Shown here piece by piece: positions 33,716-47,200 of a DNA stretch of 64,000 bases; the stretch's first letter is position 1; every line of letters begins with the position of its first letter. The position numbers and the translations under genes were made by a program. A model generated the notes under the pieces. That model was not told the origin of the DNA. It saw only the letters and a program-made list of their open reading frames with translations, and searched no databases. The stretch comes from Pochonia chlamydosporia 170 (taxonomy: Eukaryota; Ascomycota; Sordariomycetes; Hypocreales; Clavicipitaceae), in NCBI RefSeq assembly GCF_001653235.2, contig NC_035793.1, positions 992,001 to 1,056,000 on the forward strand. The letters run 5' to 3'.

Positions 33716-34168
33716 GAGCTCCCAAATGTGCCAGACCAGACAGCTGTCGTTGGTTGGAAACACCAATAAGTTTGAGCCTGGGATATCAGGCCACACCCTC
33801 AATCGCACCTCCTTGCCATGTGTGCCAGAATCTTTGCCCAATATGAATGGTGAACGAAACCACTAACCCACGAAACGCAGTATCAAGAAATGGATAAAAG
33901 TTATATTTTTACCCAAATTTCATCCATTGACTTCATGCAAGGTCCCTTCTCTGCAAATTACACCTAACCCAACCCCATCTCTCTTCGCTCACCTCCAACG
34001 TGGCAGAAAGGGCATGTCCAAAGCGTACTTCTTCAACCAGCATTCAGCCTCATCCCCCAACCCTCCTTATTCATACATATAAATACAAAAATGACATGAG
34101 AAAATACATCCCGTAAGGGCTGTGTGCGTACATCTTCTATCATCGCTGACATCCATCCATCAATGCAG
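33716..34168. other. Intergenic region, Myb promoter
   Basis: This 453-bp gap between two minus-strand genes shows nothing else I can support. Confidence 0.45.
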
Positions 34169-36054
34169 TTAATCGTCCTTGTTCTCCTCCTCTGGCATCT
34201 TCAACTTGACCGTAACCTTGTTGCGCTCCTGCTGGATATCATACTGTCCACCAAGAACCAAATCCTTGGCAACCAGTTCCCTCGTTCGGCCCAAGCTCTC
34301 AATGGCTGAAATTCTCTCAATGGTATTCTCCAGATGTTCCTTAAAGCCTGGTTGACTGCAAATTTCCCTAAACGCCCGGTGCATCGGCACGCTGCTAGCC
34401 CGCACGTCTGCTTGGTTCGTAATTGTGAATAAGTTCAGGCTGTCCAAGTCTCTGATGAAGTCGCATCGTGTCATGATCTCTTGAGCGACGTGGAAAGGAT
34501 AGGTCGGCAAGATGTGGCCCACGACAGGGTCGTATATGCTGGCCATGTTGTCCTCTTTCTCAACGAGAGCATGCGCCAAGACCATGGCAGCAGCCTACAA
34601 GATTTTCACATCAGCACCATCACATATCTCTCTCTGTGTCTCGCCAACTCAGCAGGGAAAGCTGGAATGCTGCAAACTCACCGCCCATTTTTGTTGGTCC
34701 ATGACATCGTCATCCATTTCGGTCCCCATTATCCAACATTGGTTGAGAAACCATTTCTTCTCAATGTCCTTGATCCTTTCGCAGGTAGCCAGCATATCAT
34801 GACTTTTTGCCACACGGTTCAGGAAACTCAATCGCCCGCCAACCCGGTCGTACACATCGTCAAGCTGCTTCTGTGTCATTGTTTCTCCAAAATATCGCGT
34901 GCGGTATCTCTGCAGAGCCTGGATGGCTTGCTTCTTTGGCAAGTCAGTCACAGGGAGCACTTCCATCCTAGTCGATAGCTGCTTCAACCTTTCGTAAACC
35001 CAGTAGTCGTCAGAGTTGAACACGATGGTCACCAATCCTGCTGCGGCCCACTGCTCAGCACGTTGTTGCAAAAGCTCAATGAGGTTTCTGCCGACGTCGT
35101 CGTTTCGCATGAGATGCATCTGATTGACAATGACAACCAGAGGCTTTTGTCGTATTCGGAACAGTTTCATCGCCACCTTTTCCAGCTTGTTCAGAGCGCG
35201 CTCAATATCCAAAAGAGCCCCCATGTCACGAGGACCTTTCTCGCTAAAGTATCCGCCGATATAGTCCTCGTGAAACTCGTAGTCCAGTGCCTTGCCCAGC
35301 CGTATCCTCACAATCTCAGGATCAGCATGTGCTTCAAACATGGCTACGCCATCGCCGTCAATCTTGCGCATTGCTTCAATGAGCATGCTGCTCTTCCCTG
35401 AGCCTTTCTCGCCCAAGATGAGGTAGTAGTGCCCGACCTCTTGGCCGGTGATGATGCGGTCAATGTGATCTTGTTCCGGGCGGCGTACCCAGTGCTCTTC
35501 TCCAGGAGGATGGCTATGAGGTACGTCTTTGCCCACGGCAGCCAACTCCAGTACAGGGTCACCAGGCTCAAAAGCTCGCGTCATCTTCTTAAGTACGAGC
35601 ATTTTGTAGAATTTGTGGTAGAGATATCCTGCACCTGCGAATCCTGCACCCAAGACGAATATTGAGGCAAAGGTGGTGGCCGCAGACTCGCCCATTTTGG
35701 AAAAGATGGACGGTTCATCTGATTTGGCATTTTTGCGACCATGATTTTCCTCTTGAGTGGCATCTTCTGTTGAAGGGTATGAAGTTAGCACATGCGATGT
35801 ATGTAAGAATGAGGGTGAGAATGAGATATGGGCGGATGTGTGCTGAGTATGATGATGGGGGAACTGGTGAGATTGGCTTCCAACAGTCTTCTGGAAACGC
35901 TTCGACAGTTGAGACGTTTCTTACCATTCATTCGAGCCCCAGACGTCGAAAACAGACGCGGACATGAGGCAGAGGGCCCATTTCGAATGCACCTGGCCAC
36001 ATTGGAACCGGAAAGTGGCCGTGTTGCGCGAAGACTGGGCCGCAAGGCTTGCAT
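34169..36054 (-). CDS. Mitochondrial P-loop NTPase with C-terminal helical/winged domain
   Basis: This is an ATPase of the AAA/STAND class, about 546 aa, from minus-strand exons 36054-35925, 35766-34682 and 34594-34169. Exon 1 encodes an Arg/Ser-rich, acid-free leader typical of mitochondrial import (residues 1-43). A membrane segment follows (FASIFVLGAGFAGAGYLYH). Walker A is GEKGSGKSS. The Walker B position reads PLVVIVNQMHLM, with Asn where the catalytic acid is usual. A sensor-like strand TIVFNSDDYWV and a PVTDLPKKQAIQAL helix follow, then a C-terminal part that fits the winged-helix domain known in a fungal group of AAA proteins. The partner is unknown. Membrane anchoring and matrix orientation are inferred. 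Confidence 0.75.
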
Positions 36055-37686
36055 AGTGACGCGGTAAAATTGATGTCAATTGGACCAGACTGGTTGGACT
36101 GGTTGGATGGTCGGACTGGAAACAAAGCAACCACCCGTCCGACTGCCTAGCCAAAGAAACAAGGTATTGTAGGGTTCAATTGCGTCCTTGGATTCGGGCG
36201 ACCTTCTAGCCAGAGGTGATGAGATGGTCCAGACGGTCGAGGTCGAGCTCTACCCGGGCCATTGGGTGTGTTGGGGGGTAATTGGCCTCTTTGTGGCTCT
36301 TGCGAAGGGACCAAGGCTCGAGATGCTATTCAGCTGCACATGCACGGCAGCACAGAGGATATTATTGCGCCGTAGACTCTGGTGTCAGATCCTTGAGCTT
36401 GTTCTTGTTGGTGCCAATGGGGGTCGGCGGCCTCGCGACTGTGGAGACGAACCAGGGGGAAGGTTGATTGGGATCAGGTCTGGTCAAGTCAAGTTGAATT
36501 TTATCCCTGTCCTGGGATGCCAAGACTCAAAGTCCACAATGGGTCACTGGTATGGTGTTTTGTTCAGCCCGAGTCCACAGCGTCGGGTGGAAAAGTTTCA
36601 TTCAATCTACCAATGAGCGTGAGCCGAGTCAGACACTCTGGAGAAGCTGCATCAAACTGACATCAAACTGGCAAGAACACCAGACATCTACATGCACAGA
36701 GTGTATTGGAGATTTGGTGAAGATTCAAGTGCTCTGCGGTGCTTGCATGCTTTAAATAGTGGCAGCAATATGTTGCCTGCAGAATATAGAGGCTTGACCT
36801 TCACCCCAACTCTGTGCTACCGAAAGCATCCCACTGGACTTTCGGAATTGTCTAAAGACCCTGATGCAGCAGGAATCCCATACCATGACGTACCTTCAAG
36901 TCTGGAGACCCATATAATACGTCGGCTACTGTGCCAGATAAGCATCATTCGAATGTCAAAGTCAGATGTGAGCATGTGTGCATACCCGAGTCGAGATGGC
37001 AGCGCTAGCGTAGGGTAGACCAGAAAATATTGAACAAATAGACCTGACAGCTTCAAATATGGCATATAGCTCTCATAGTCGCTTTGTGTTGAGAAAGAAT
37101 GAACCGTTGAAAAATAACAACATATAAATTCAAGGACTGGTTGATACTAAAATAAACTGATCTAGGTGCTATTATCAATTTTTGTCTGTCTGAAAGCGCC
37201 ATCACCATAATTAGCCTTGTCACCCTCTTTGTTCTTACACCCTCAACTCACAAAGAGACTTCACACTTTGCCACATAATTCCATATACAAGATGAAAGCA
37301 AAGCACAATATCCCAATTCCCATCATCTTTATCCAATTCCGACTTTTGTAATCATGTACCCATCCCGTGATGCACTGCGCAAAGCCGCAATGACAGTCAC
37401 ACAAAGACCAGGCAAAGCCACAGGCCCATGTTTGCCCCGCTCGACATTGGCCTCGAGTGAATCATGATACAATCTGAACTCAAGGTGAGTAACAACTGAC
37501 AGGATTCACGGCACTCGAGTAGAAATACAACATGAACTCGACACGTGACGCAGTCCTCGACAATCCATCTTCAGAGCGTCTCCCAATTCTGCTTCATCGC
37601 CTTGCACCACATGAAACTTGACTTCTTCACCTCCATCACCGTCCTGCTTTCCAGCATCAAAAAGTCAACCTTGTTCGTACTTTGAC
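36055..37686. other. Intergenic region between the NTPase and the split-frame gene
   Basis: This 1.6-kb region separates two divergent starts. Several GACCAGA/TCTGGTC heptamers occur (for example near 36090 and 36479). No supportable gene. The longest open frame (142 codons at 36188) has no recognisable domain. Confidence 0.45.
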
Positions 37687-40600
37687 ATGTGCAAACTTCC
37701 AATGTCCTCACCGATAGCAGACCTCGAGACATGGTGGCTCACATCTGGCTTCGAGCATTTAGAAGACCTTGTCGAAGTCGATAGTCTGGGTCTGTGTCGT
37801 CAGCAAGTCGGTTTTGTGCAGGCTATCCAGCAGAAACTACGGGCGTTTGACGGCAACAGGGACATATACTACAGACTTGTTGCAGAAGTATCGACCCCAA
37901 AGACACTGTCCTGCCCGGTGAACCCTCGTCGACAGCTGAGTGAGGTTCTTGGGAAAATCTTTCGCCGAGTCGACGATGGTGGTCTGGATCATGATCTCGC
38001 GTTTGGAGGGCTCGCCACCTTTGAACAGGTGGAAACACAACGTTCACGGCTTGCAGAGGCCACGATTCTGGCATTAAGTGCTTGTCCCTTGGATGACAGT
38101 AGCATTCAGCTGGTGGAGGGGTTACATGAAAAGGCCAACGAACGGTATCGCCAGTCCCAGCTTGGGTTTCGGGCATGTGTAAGTGGCTTCCTCTACTTCC
38201 CATCTCATCGAAACTCTTCGAGGTTACTTCTAACACACCCTCAGTGCCTTTTAGACTTCCTCCCACAAAGTGACATCAGCAGACCTGATGCTGCGAGAAT
38301 CATGGCACGCTTGAATGCGCTATTCCCTCCAGAATTCACAGCTCTTTCTGAAGAAGAAGCCGCTCTGTCACCCTGCACGCCCGGCTTACGAGACAGTATA
38401 CGGCTATGCATATACGAACGTCTTATGAGTGCGGATACCGTCCCCATCGAAAACGGACAGTCCTTCACCGACAAGTTCACGTCATGGTGTAGCATTCCCT
38501 CCTACTACGAAGCCCGTGCCTCATTGCTACGATATGCCGAAGAAGCCAAGAAGACGGAAGACATCTGCCTCAGCATCTTGCACACCATTGAACTCGCATA
38601 CGCAGCATCTTATCCCACCAGCCCCTCCATATTATCATGCATGGCTTCATCAGACGGCTCCAGGAGTCCGGAACTCGAACCAGCAACACCTACCTCCTCC
38701 CACGCCATCGCCTCCGACTCCAGCGTCATAGCAGATACATCCTTCACATCGAGATTATCATCCGCCCCAACTTCAATCGCCTCCATCACCTCTGAGACCT
38801 TCCCGCCTTTGCTCAAAGGCATGCCTGGCCGTGAATTATCTGCCGCCAAGACAGACGGCGCGACCTTTGCAATGGACTTTACCGCCCCAGATGTTCTCAC
38901 CTACCCTGATGATCTTTCGAAAACAGAGTTTCACATCCATCCTCTCGCTAAGAACCTCGACTTGAGTATAGAGGAAAAGGCGAGGCTGGGCCTCATCATC
39001 CCAAAGGAGCGTTCAAGTCGTAATTTCTAGTACAATTTCGACAGCGACGACAGTGGCGGTGATACACCTCATCTGATCAAGGTTGCGAAGCCTCTTGCGA
39101 AGAAGCGGGTATCGAAACGAAAGGTCAAGCTAAGCCAGGACATGTCCCAGGTGCCTCCTTTGCCACCCATCCCCGAGACGTTCAAGCCAAATGTTGGTCC
39201 TAAGCGTATTGGGCGGTTCTTCGACCGCTCGAGGCGCCAGGCAGAGCCCTCAAATACTGCTGCAAATGTGAAGACTGTCAGGAAATCCGATAATTCTTCG
39301 CTGTTGAAATTGTCCCGTGGGAAGAGGAAAGCACATCTCAAATCGCAAATCTCGGATCCTGCACTCTGCCGTGCTGGGAGCCTACCTCTTCCAATGCTCT
39401 TCGACAAGAAGACAGATGAGGATAGACGAATGAGCGATAGTAGCATACATTCACCCGTGGCCATTGACTTTGCTCCTGACCATCCAGCCGCATCCAAGCA
39501 TGAGTTTGGAGTTGCGAAGCCTCGTCTTTCTCCGATGGAATACGCGCGGATGTATCTGCTCAACAAGGCGCAGAATGAGCATCAGAATCGAGATCCTGAG
39601 CTTCTGCCTCCGGAGAAGAAGTGGTTTTGGACGCCTGGCTGGGAGAAATTCTTAATCATACCCAAGATTCCGTCCGTTATCAAACGGGACCAACGTACAG
39701 ACTCGTTGACTGATGTTGAGGTCGACGATGGTAACTCTCTTACACATACAGGTTTGTCTTCTTCGCCAGTCGGTTGTCCACGGTTATCACTTCATATTGG
39801 AGAAACGGGATGTTTAATGTCATTAGCTGCGAAAACAGCCGTTGTGGCTGCGACGAACAATCTGGATACTATAGTGTCCCAGAACAGAGATACCACCTTC
39901 TCCCGTCAGAAGTCTCAAAGGCGGCCTTATACTTCTGATGAAATGAGAACCTCACCAGTATCGAAAGCTGAAAGATCGTTGACACCTCTATCAGAGCTCT
40001 CAGAGCAGACGGCTTTTCCAGCTGCCCATGTATCAAACTCACCAGATACAAGCAGCCCATCTAAGAGGAGCACTCTAAACAGGCAGGATTCTCTCCCGAT
40101 ACTTCTGCCCAGGACATATCAACCGCCAGTGCGAGAATACCAAAATAAAGTTACATCCCCTGGCCAGTCTCCCAACATGCCCCAATTCACAACACCGAGG
40201 TTCATGAAAGTGGACGCTTCGAGTCCTTCACCACTACCGTCCTCACGGCTCTTCTCAACTAGAGAGAAACAGCCGTTGTACGTGGACGACCTCACACCAG
40301 ACAGAATCAAATCCATGGCCGCGTCAATCATTGGCGGAACCAACATAAACCTGGCCGCGCAACCGAACCCAGCACTCAGTCCTGGTATTCTTTTCGGTCT
40401 ACCACCCTCTCCTCACGAACTCGTTGAACGAAGCGTACGAACCAGTTCTCTGAACTGGAAGCAGTACACAGGCCCACGACGCCACTCATTCGGCGCTGAA
40501 ATCAAGGAACATCTCCATTCTCGAACGCCAAGTTCCAACTCAAGCACCTACTACACAAGGGCCGCTCTCATCTCACCCGCCCTGTACAAGCAATATCTTG

Positions 40601-41256
40601 AAAACGACCCTTTCACGGATCTGCGACCCAACGTATCGCCATCAGATCAAGAGAGATTGCCGACTCAACAGCCTCGTCCTGATTCGCCAACTTTGGGTCA
40701 CAAGCACGAGGAGCAAGACCTGCTCGTCGAACGTGGGAGTCGTGTCCACGAAGAACAGTCGTTTGACCTCCTGAAGTCATATGTGAGAAGTAAAAGAAGG
40801 CGTTTAAATCAGACGAATCATGATGCGTCATCCTCATCATCTGGTGCCGGCGAAGCCGAAGGCAGGGACTCGACTGTTGATTGTGCCGGAAAGTTTTGGC
40901 CCAGCTCGATATTCGCTTTGAACAAGGCCAAGAGCCATGAAGCGTTCACTCTACTACCGCGTCTACTGCCCACGTATCGTCAGGACAAATCGCCCCATTC
41001 ACCTCCCCGTCTCAACAGCTCGAGTTTGAGCCACCCATCCCGCAAGCTCGTCAAACGGCGTAGCATATCAGATAAGTCAACGGCGCTAGCCCTACAGACG
41101 TTTGATACAGCGTCTCGACTCGCTTCAGCCATAAACGAGCACGATTCGAGCCCTGCATTTACTCCCTCTACAATCCTGGCAGACTGTCTGGAACATCGGC
41201 TGGAGACTTACAAGCCGTCCAAAATCAGTAGCTTTTTTTCTCGGCGCGCTCGATAA
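37687..41256 (+). CDS. Large conserved-looking protein, frame split by an in-frame TAG
   Basis: I do not recognise this family. One reading frame runs from 37687 (or 37702) to 41256 with a single TAG at 39028-39030, after which it stays open for another 742 codons. A 66-nt intron (38179-38244, GTAAGT donor, CTAAC branch, CAG acceptor) is a multiple of three and hidden in the frame. Part 1 (up to 39027) is globular at first, with SSPIADLETWWLTSGF and a FEQVETQRSRLAEATILAL helix, then Ser/Thr-rich. Part 2 is mostly disordered and Ser/Pro-rich, with one aromatic patch (KKWFWTPGWEKFLIIPK) and a basic C-terminus. The bases after the stop encode YNFDSDDSGGD, plausible continuing protein. It may be two genes, a gene disabled by a CAG-to-TAG change, or stop readthrough. 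Confidence 0.6.
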
Positions 41257-44200
41257 CACATCACTTGAGAGTGGCTCTACACGATGATAAGGGCATGTGT
41301 GGTCCAGGGGCACCAGCCCCCTTCAATAACACCAAAATATAACATTGAACGGAAAGCATTTCTCATTCGAGATTTGACGCCTTCTGGGGATCATGTGGGG
41401 TTGTAACTGAGTTGCATCCAAAACATCGAATACCCTTGATGCAGACGCCATGTCAGGCAGAAAAGGAGCCGGCCTACAGAATGTAGGCAGTGACATTTTG
41501 GAGACACGGGCTGCAGCTGGGTGGTTTTATGCTCGGCACTTTCCCCAATGGCCTAATGTTATGGTTCATTACGAGGAGCATATACATACGGACTCGGATG
41601 GCGACGGCTCATCCAAAGATTATGCGGAGGTTAGGTTGCTTTGAATCCGAAACATCTCATGGCCAGCAATAACCGCCGAATACCATGTGAAGGTCCCTCA
41701 AATGAAGCATCAAACGAAGCAGACCATTTCAATAGTACGTTACTTCTCACAGCGGCAACCAATCCCCACCTCTAAAGTGTTCATGCCTGCATGTGGTAGC
41801 AAAAAGTGGAAGGTGTAGTGCTGATGATACGATATTCCAGGCTGTTGGAGTTCATATGGAGCGCACAGGAATTGTGCAATTTCTTGGGACCAAGACTGTG
41901 TTATGGATAGACAACACTTTCGGACAGGATCAAAGTGGACCGGCATGGGTGACTGTGGAGACGATGAGAATATGTGATGTGGTTCGTGGTCCGGGTGGTT
42001 GGAGCTGTACAGTATGTGCATGTATGGGGTACGCTGAGCCGGGGTTCATCTGCTGGTCTAGACTTGAGGTATGATTATTGTGAACAGAAGCAATACATCT
42101 GTGACATTCGTGTTGGTGATGACGTTCCTCAGTAGAGACACCAAAAAGTGAGTACATGGTTTACTTCGTTGGTAAAGACTACCCAACATACCAGCTGAGC
42201 AACCATGCCGTACGTAATGATGCCGAATTCTCGGGGCAGGCCCTCCTGACAGGATTTGAAGCAACAAGAGCCAGTCCTTCTTACAGCAGCTTTGGTTTCT
42301 ACTGGCTGTCTGGGCACAATGCTGACCAGAGACACGGGTGTTGTTGCAGCGGCGTTGCATTTTGGTCCAGGCCACAGATGGACATTCAGGGTTCTTTCTC
42401 GAACTGGCAATCCGGGAGGAACACCACCAGCAAAGATGTGGCCAACCCTTGTCTCGAATATCTGCTACCAGACGGTGTTGTGCTGTGTCGCCGTCGCAAC
42501 AGCACTGCCAGATGACGAAGCCGATGGTTGGAAACTTGAATGCTTGGCTGACAGAGAGTTGCCTGAAGAAGCTCTAGGGTCGCAATACCTAACTTTGGCA
42601 GACGTCTCTTGACAATAGTGACTCTGCTAGCTGCCCCTGGCTGACTTGTGGACAAGCAGTGTCTCTGGACAAATTGCTCCGCACAGGTCATCTCCAAAGC
42701 GACGCGGTTATCCTCTGCACTTCTCAGTTCTCGTCTTCCGCAATTCGGCTAGTTAAGGAAGCTTCACGGCGCCGCCACTGAGATAAATCACCTTTTCTTG
42801 CGGGCATCCAGCCCATTTGCCCCGCACCTGTGCAGTCGATCACCGCCTTCATCCGGGGTAGGTTGAGGCTAGCATCTCAGGCCCGACCCGGAACTAGACC
42901 TCAATAAACAAGGCGACACGTTGAGCCACCAGGCTGAGAGGTTGGGTCCTTTGGCGGGGTAACTCTACCCGAATATTGCTGGACACCTTGTTCGAGATCG
43001 TGCGTGCGAAGGTGGCAGACACGTTTCCCAATACCACTTGTGGGCGGCATATTCTCCGATGGTGAAGGCAATATTTGTCCGCTCTGGTTGACTGCATCTT
43101 GTTTGGGTGCCCACGGTCTCAAATCGCCCGCAATGTTGAAATAGTGGCTAGTGGCTGGCAGCCATGACTTTGAACCGATTGTCGCTCGCCGCCACCCTTG
43201 CTCTCGAGGGGTGCAATTGACCTCATTTTGATCGTCCAGAAGCCGGTTTCTCCAGAGCATTAGAAATTGAGGTCCCAGGTCAACATAGCCAGTACCGTTC
43301 ACCCGCGACTTGTTGGTAAGAGTCATGACAACGCCGACAGAGCAAGACAAGACAACCCGGCCGTCTTTTTTTCTAGAAAGCAAGCCGGGTGAGGTGTGTC
43401 AAGACCACAGCCCCCTCATTGAAAAGGCAAGTTTGCTCAATCCAACGTCAGCACCAGATTTTGAGCTGGCAACGCCGAAGCTCTCGATGCGAGTATTTCG
43501 CTGAGCAGAGCGCCTGGGTGGGCGAGGCGCATGTGGTACAAAGCGCACCAATACGATTCATGGGCTGGCGATCTGGATGATGGTTGCTGTGCATACTTTT
43601 TTCATATCCGTTTCAACGAGTCTACCCACTCACACCATGAGAGGTGGCATGACGAAGAGACGAGATGAACCGAGATCCTGCGGCTTCGATGGCGGTACCA
43701 ATCTGCAATGTAATTTGCTTGATTAGCTGGTTGATTAAGTTTTTAGAGCAGACGACATACATATCGGTAACATACCTGCCATCACGCTGTCCAGTGAGGA
43801 CCATGCTCGCCTTCCCATGATATATCTGGCCGAGACTAACGTTGCGAGCTACAGCCCCAAGCGCCTGAAGGTGTCGATAGTCATGTTGAATTATTCGCGA
43901 CCTGACAACAACGCCGTCGTATCGGTGACCTCCTTTTCTCCTTAGCTCCAAAGGGTCAGAACTTCTGGATCTTTCTGTACCAATAGAATCAATGTCACAA
44001 TATGGTGATTTGAAGAAATGTCGTCACTTGTTTGAAAGATGGATCCATCCGCACAAGAGCATGTGACTGCAACGTTTGTCCATCACCACCAAACGACGCC
44101 GCCACTCCTCACCGCAATTTTCGTCGCTGGTCTGTGGCGGACTCGTTCATCCCCCGATGATAGCCAAGTCCATCGATCAAGGTGCACCACAGCACCCCTC

Positions 44201-47200
44201 AATCAGCCATGCTTTTGAGGCTACATTTTGAGGCTGTCGCGAGTTACAGGGAATGCAGGAGGGGGTGCCACGATATGTGTCGTGACCACGGAGGCGGAAC
44301 GCATTATTGGCAGAGGAAATTCCCCTGCATTTCTAGACGCTGAATGACTTACCAGGCTGGTTCACGGTTCTCTGGCGAACATGTCCAATGAAATTCATTG
44401 TTCTCAGATTTGGCCCAGACGTTCCATGCTCTTCAACTCAGAATCTCATGGTGTTGTGGTTGAATCCCTGAGGTGAGCTGCATGCAGCCACAAGAACCGT
44501 GGAACTGTCCAGTATTTGGGCCATTTATTGATCCCTGTTGTGCAGCAGTCTGCAATCAACATGCACTCACCAGGGCCGGCAATCTTGCTGTAGTCCGATC
44601 ATATGTAAGGAGCAACGGAGGCAATATAAATGACATTCACTCTGGCAGGGGCGTATTAAATCACCAGAGGATGCCTTCGTTGCGGCACTCAGTTACAACA
44701 CTAGTTTCGTTGGAGCTGGTGGTCATCAGCAAACATGACATAATGGAGAACAGGACACAGCCAGTCAGAGATACGGGTCTGGTTGTACCAGGGAAAGAAT
44801 TGTAGCTGTGGCACAGTACTAAAGTAGCCCAGCGTCTGTGTCATTTACAAGGCAACGGCACAGAGAGCACGGGCGCACGCCAAAGCGGCTTCCACGCGGG
44901 ACGGCACGACCGTGACGTTAGTGAGCAGCTCGAGCCTCGCTGGTGCCTTGAGTAATAAGTGCTTCGTTGTGCAAAGTGTTGAGTAGGCTTGAGCTCTAGA
45001 ACAGGGCGACCCGATATCGCTCAATGACCTGACCGCATGGCTGGCGAGCTTACTTGAGCGTGTTACGACCAGCGCAAATAGGTGCGGTATATTGGTTGTT
45101 CAATCCTCATTGCCCGCACTGTCGGAAGCGAATGCGTCTCCAAAACCAAAGTTCAGAGCCCTTTTGGTTGGTTGTAGAGTGTCATCGGGTGGGCGACCCT
45201 GAAGACGAGGGAACTCTATACGGAGTCTGGAAGTCTTGGATTATTTGCTCCGGGGAGGAGAATCACGACCTGAAAGTGACCACACGACCCAACCGGATAA
45301 CCAGTTCGTGGTGTTTGTGTCAAGTTCCCGTTATGCCAGAATTAGCCACACCAAAAGACTTTCGCAAAATGGCAGGGAGTCCTGATACTGACGAAAGGGT
45401 TTATGGCCACCGGCATGATTGGTGGATCTCAAAGACATTGCTTGAAGTAGCTCAAAGTACTATCATCTGTCACCTTTTTTGGCCACAGCACAAACCTGGC
45501 ACCCTTGAGCGCTAGGCCCAGAGTGGTTTGGGGGCTGATTGCGTTATTTGCAATTGAAATTGGTGGGGTTTCTCTCTCAAACCGAGCATCGGGATGAACT
45601 CCTTATATACCATTGTCAGAGGCCGGGAGAAGAAAAAAAGAAAAGTGCCAAGTCTTTGTTTGAGCCACTCACAAAGTGCTCTAGCACCACAGCGGACTTC
45701 CGTGGTCCCTATTCAACCAACTGTGGCCGTCTTGGAACTATAGAGTCATTTGCTAGTCGTGCCAATGTATCACCTGCCCGGTATGGCTGTCCAGCAGTGG
45801 TTGTAAGATTCCTGACTCTTCGTAGCTGCGGCCTGCGCTTAGTATTGGTGTGTCGCACAGATGGGCGTATGTAGTCTGCACATCAAATCTCGGGGCATTT
45901 GCCTTGCATAGCTGTCAGGATGCAAAGGAAGCTCAGCCGTGAGGGGTCAGTTAGTTGACCAGGTTCAGCAATGTACCAGACCGCATTTGCCAGAATGGGG
46001 AAGCCGATAGCAGTCTGGTGCTTGAGGTGCTACAACAAGGTCTGTGTCCATTGGGGATGAAGCCTCCACACCAAACATGTCTCACACTTGCGCATTGGCC
46101 AGACTGCAACAGACCAGGGAGGACTTTCTTTGCCAGTACAAAGCAGTGGCTTCCAATAGCTCTGTGCTTTCATCTTTCAAAAATACAGCTTTTCGACATT
46201 TCGCTTATTTGCCGGCCGAGTTGGCAAATTGTATTGATAATCGCGGCCGAGACGGTCGTAGATGGGTTAGAGGACGGACTTGACTCCTTGAGAGATGCAG
46301 GCCATCTTCTGAGTTGGTTGAGTGGTTGCAGGGGTGGTGGCTTCGGCCAACTCTAATCAATGGCATGGCTTCTGGTCACCGACATTGTCGACCAACATAT
46401 TGAGTTGAACTCATGGTCATTCGTGCCTCGTGGTGCAAACCAGGATGCGCCAGAGGAGATGGTGTTTGTCCGTTTGCCAACAAAGCCAACCAGTATGCCG
46501 GTGTTTCTGGTGCGGTATCGACTAGCAAGGGCAATTATGTCTAACTGTTTTATCTTATAGCCAAACGTGATGGTTGATGTGGTCAGGGCTTGCACCAAAA
46601 TGGGCGGCAGCAACCTGAGGATTCAGACACCAGACGAGATAGATTACTCGGGCTTCGACTTCTGATTCGGATCCGACGAGTCGACAAGGAGAATCGTAGC
46701 ACGCAGGGGCGAAATTGAGTATTGATCAAAGGAGCAATGCAGGCGAGACCTTGGATTATCATCGCGCTCGCTTACAAATGCATGGTAAAATATGCGCAAA
46801 TATGTCACGGTCCATATGTTGGCCTCGAACAGGAAGGATCTCTGTTGACGACGCAGCAAGGCAGGTGCGACTGTGCGTGTTGGGGCGGGGAAAATCGCCA
46901 GCAGAAATTCATGTCTCTTCAACATTGGCAAAAACTTTGGTGTCTGGTCTGGTCTGACCTGGTCTGGTCGTTGTTCGATCGAGAGCCTGTCTGCCACGTT
47001 CCCTGATTTTATGCGGCAATGAATACTTCGCTCAGAAGCCGGCCTGCTACCGATTCTGGTTGGGTATATTTTCATTTCAATGGTATCTTAGTACGACAGT
47101 CGGGCACTTCAGTCCGATCCAAACCGAAACGTCCATTCCGCCTAGCCACCGTAGATTCTCCAGCAGGACGCAAGACATCTGCTCGGCAAAGTACGCCCCA

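Noticed and set aside
38938..39030. Intron that would remove the in-frame TAG of the large protein
   Set aside because: The only frame-keeping candidate starts with a weak GTTTCA donor and deletes a well-formed coding stretch (LAKNLDLSIEEKARLGLII). Shorter options are under 30 nt or break the frame.
42901..43383. 160-codon open frame on the minus strand in the gene-poor interval
   Set aside because: No recognisable motif and no supporting splice structure; treated as chance.
45054..45515. 153-codon open frame containing CPHCRK, thioredoxin- or zinc-like
   Set aside because: Only one CxxC pair, no fold pattern around it and no extension by splicing.
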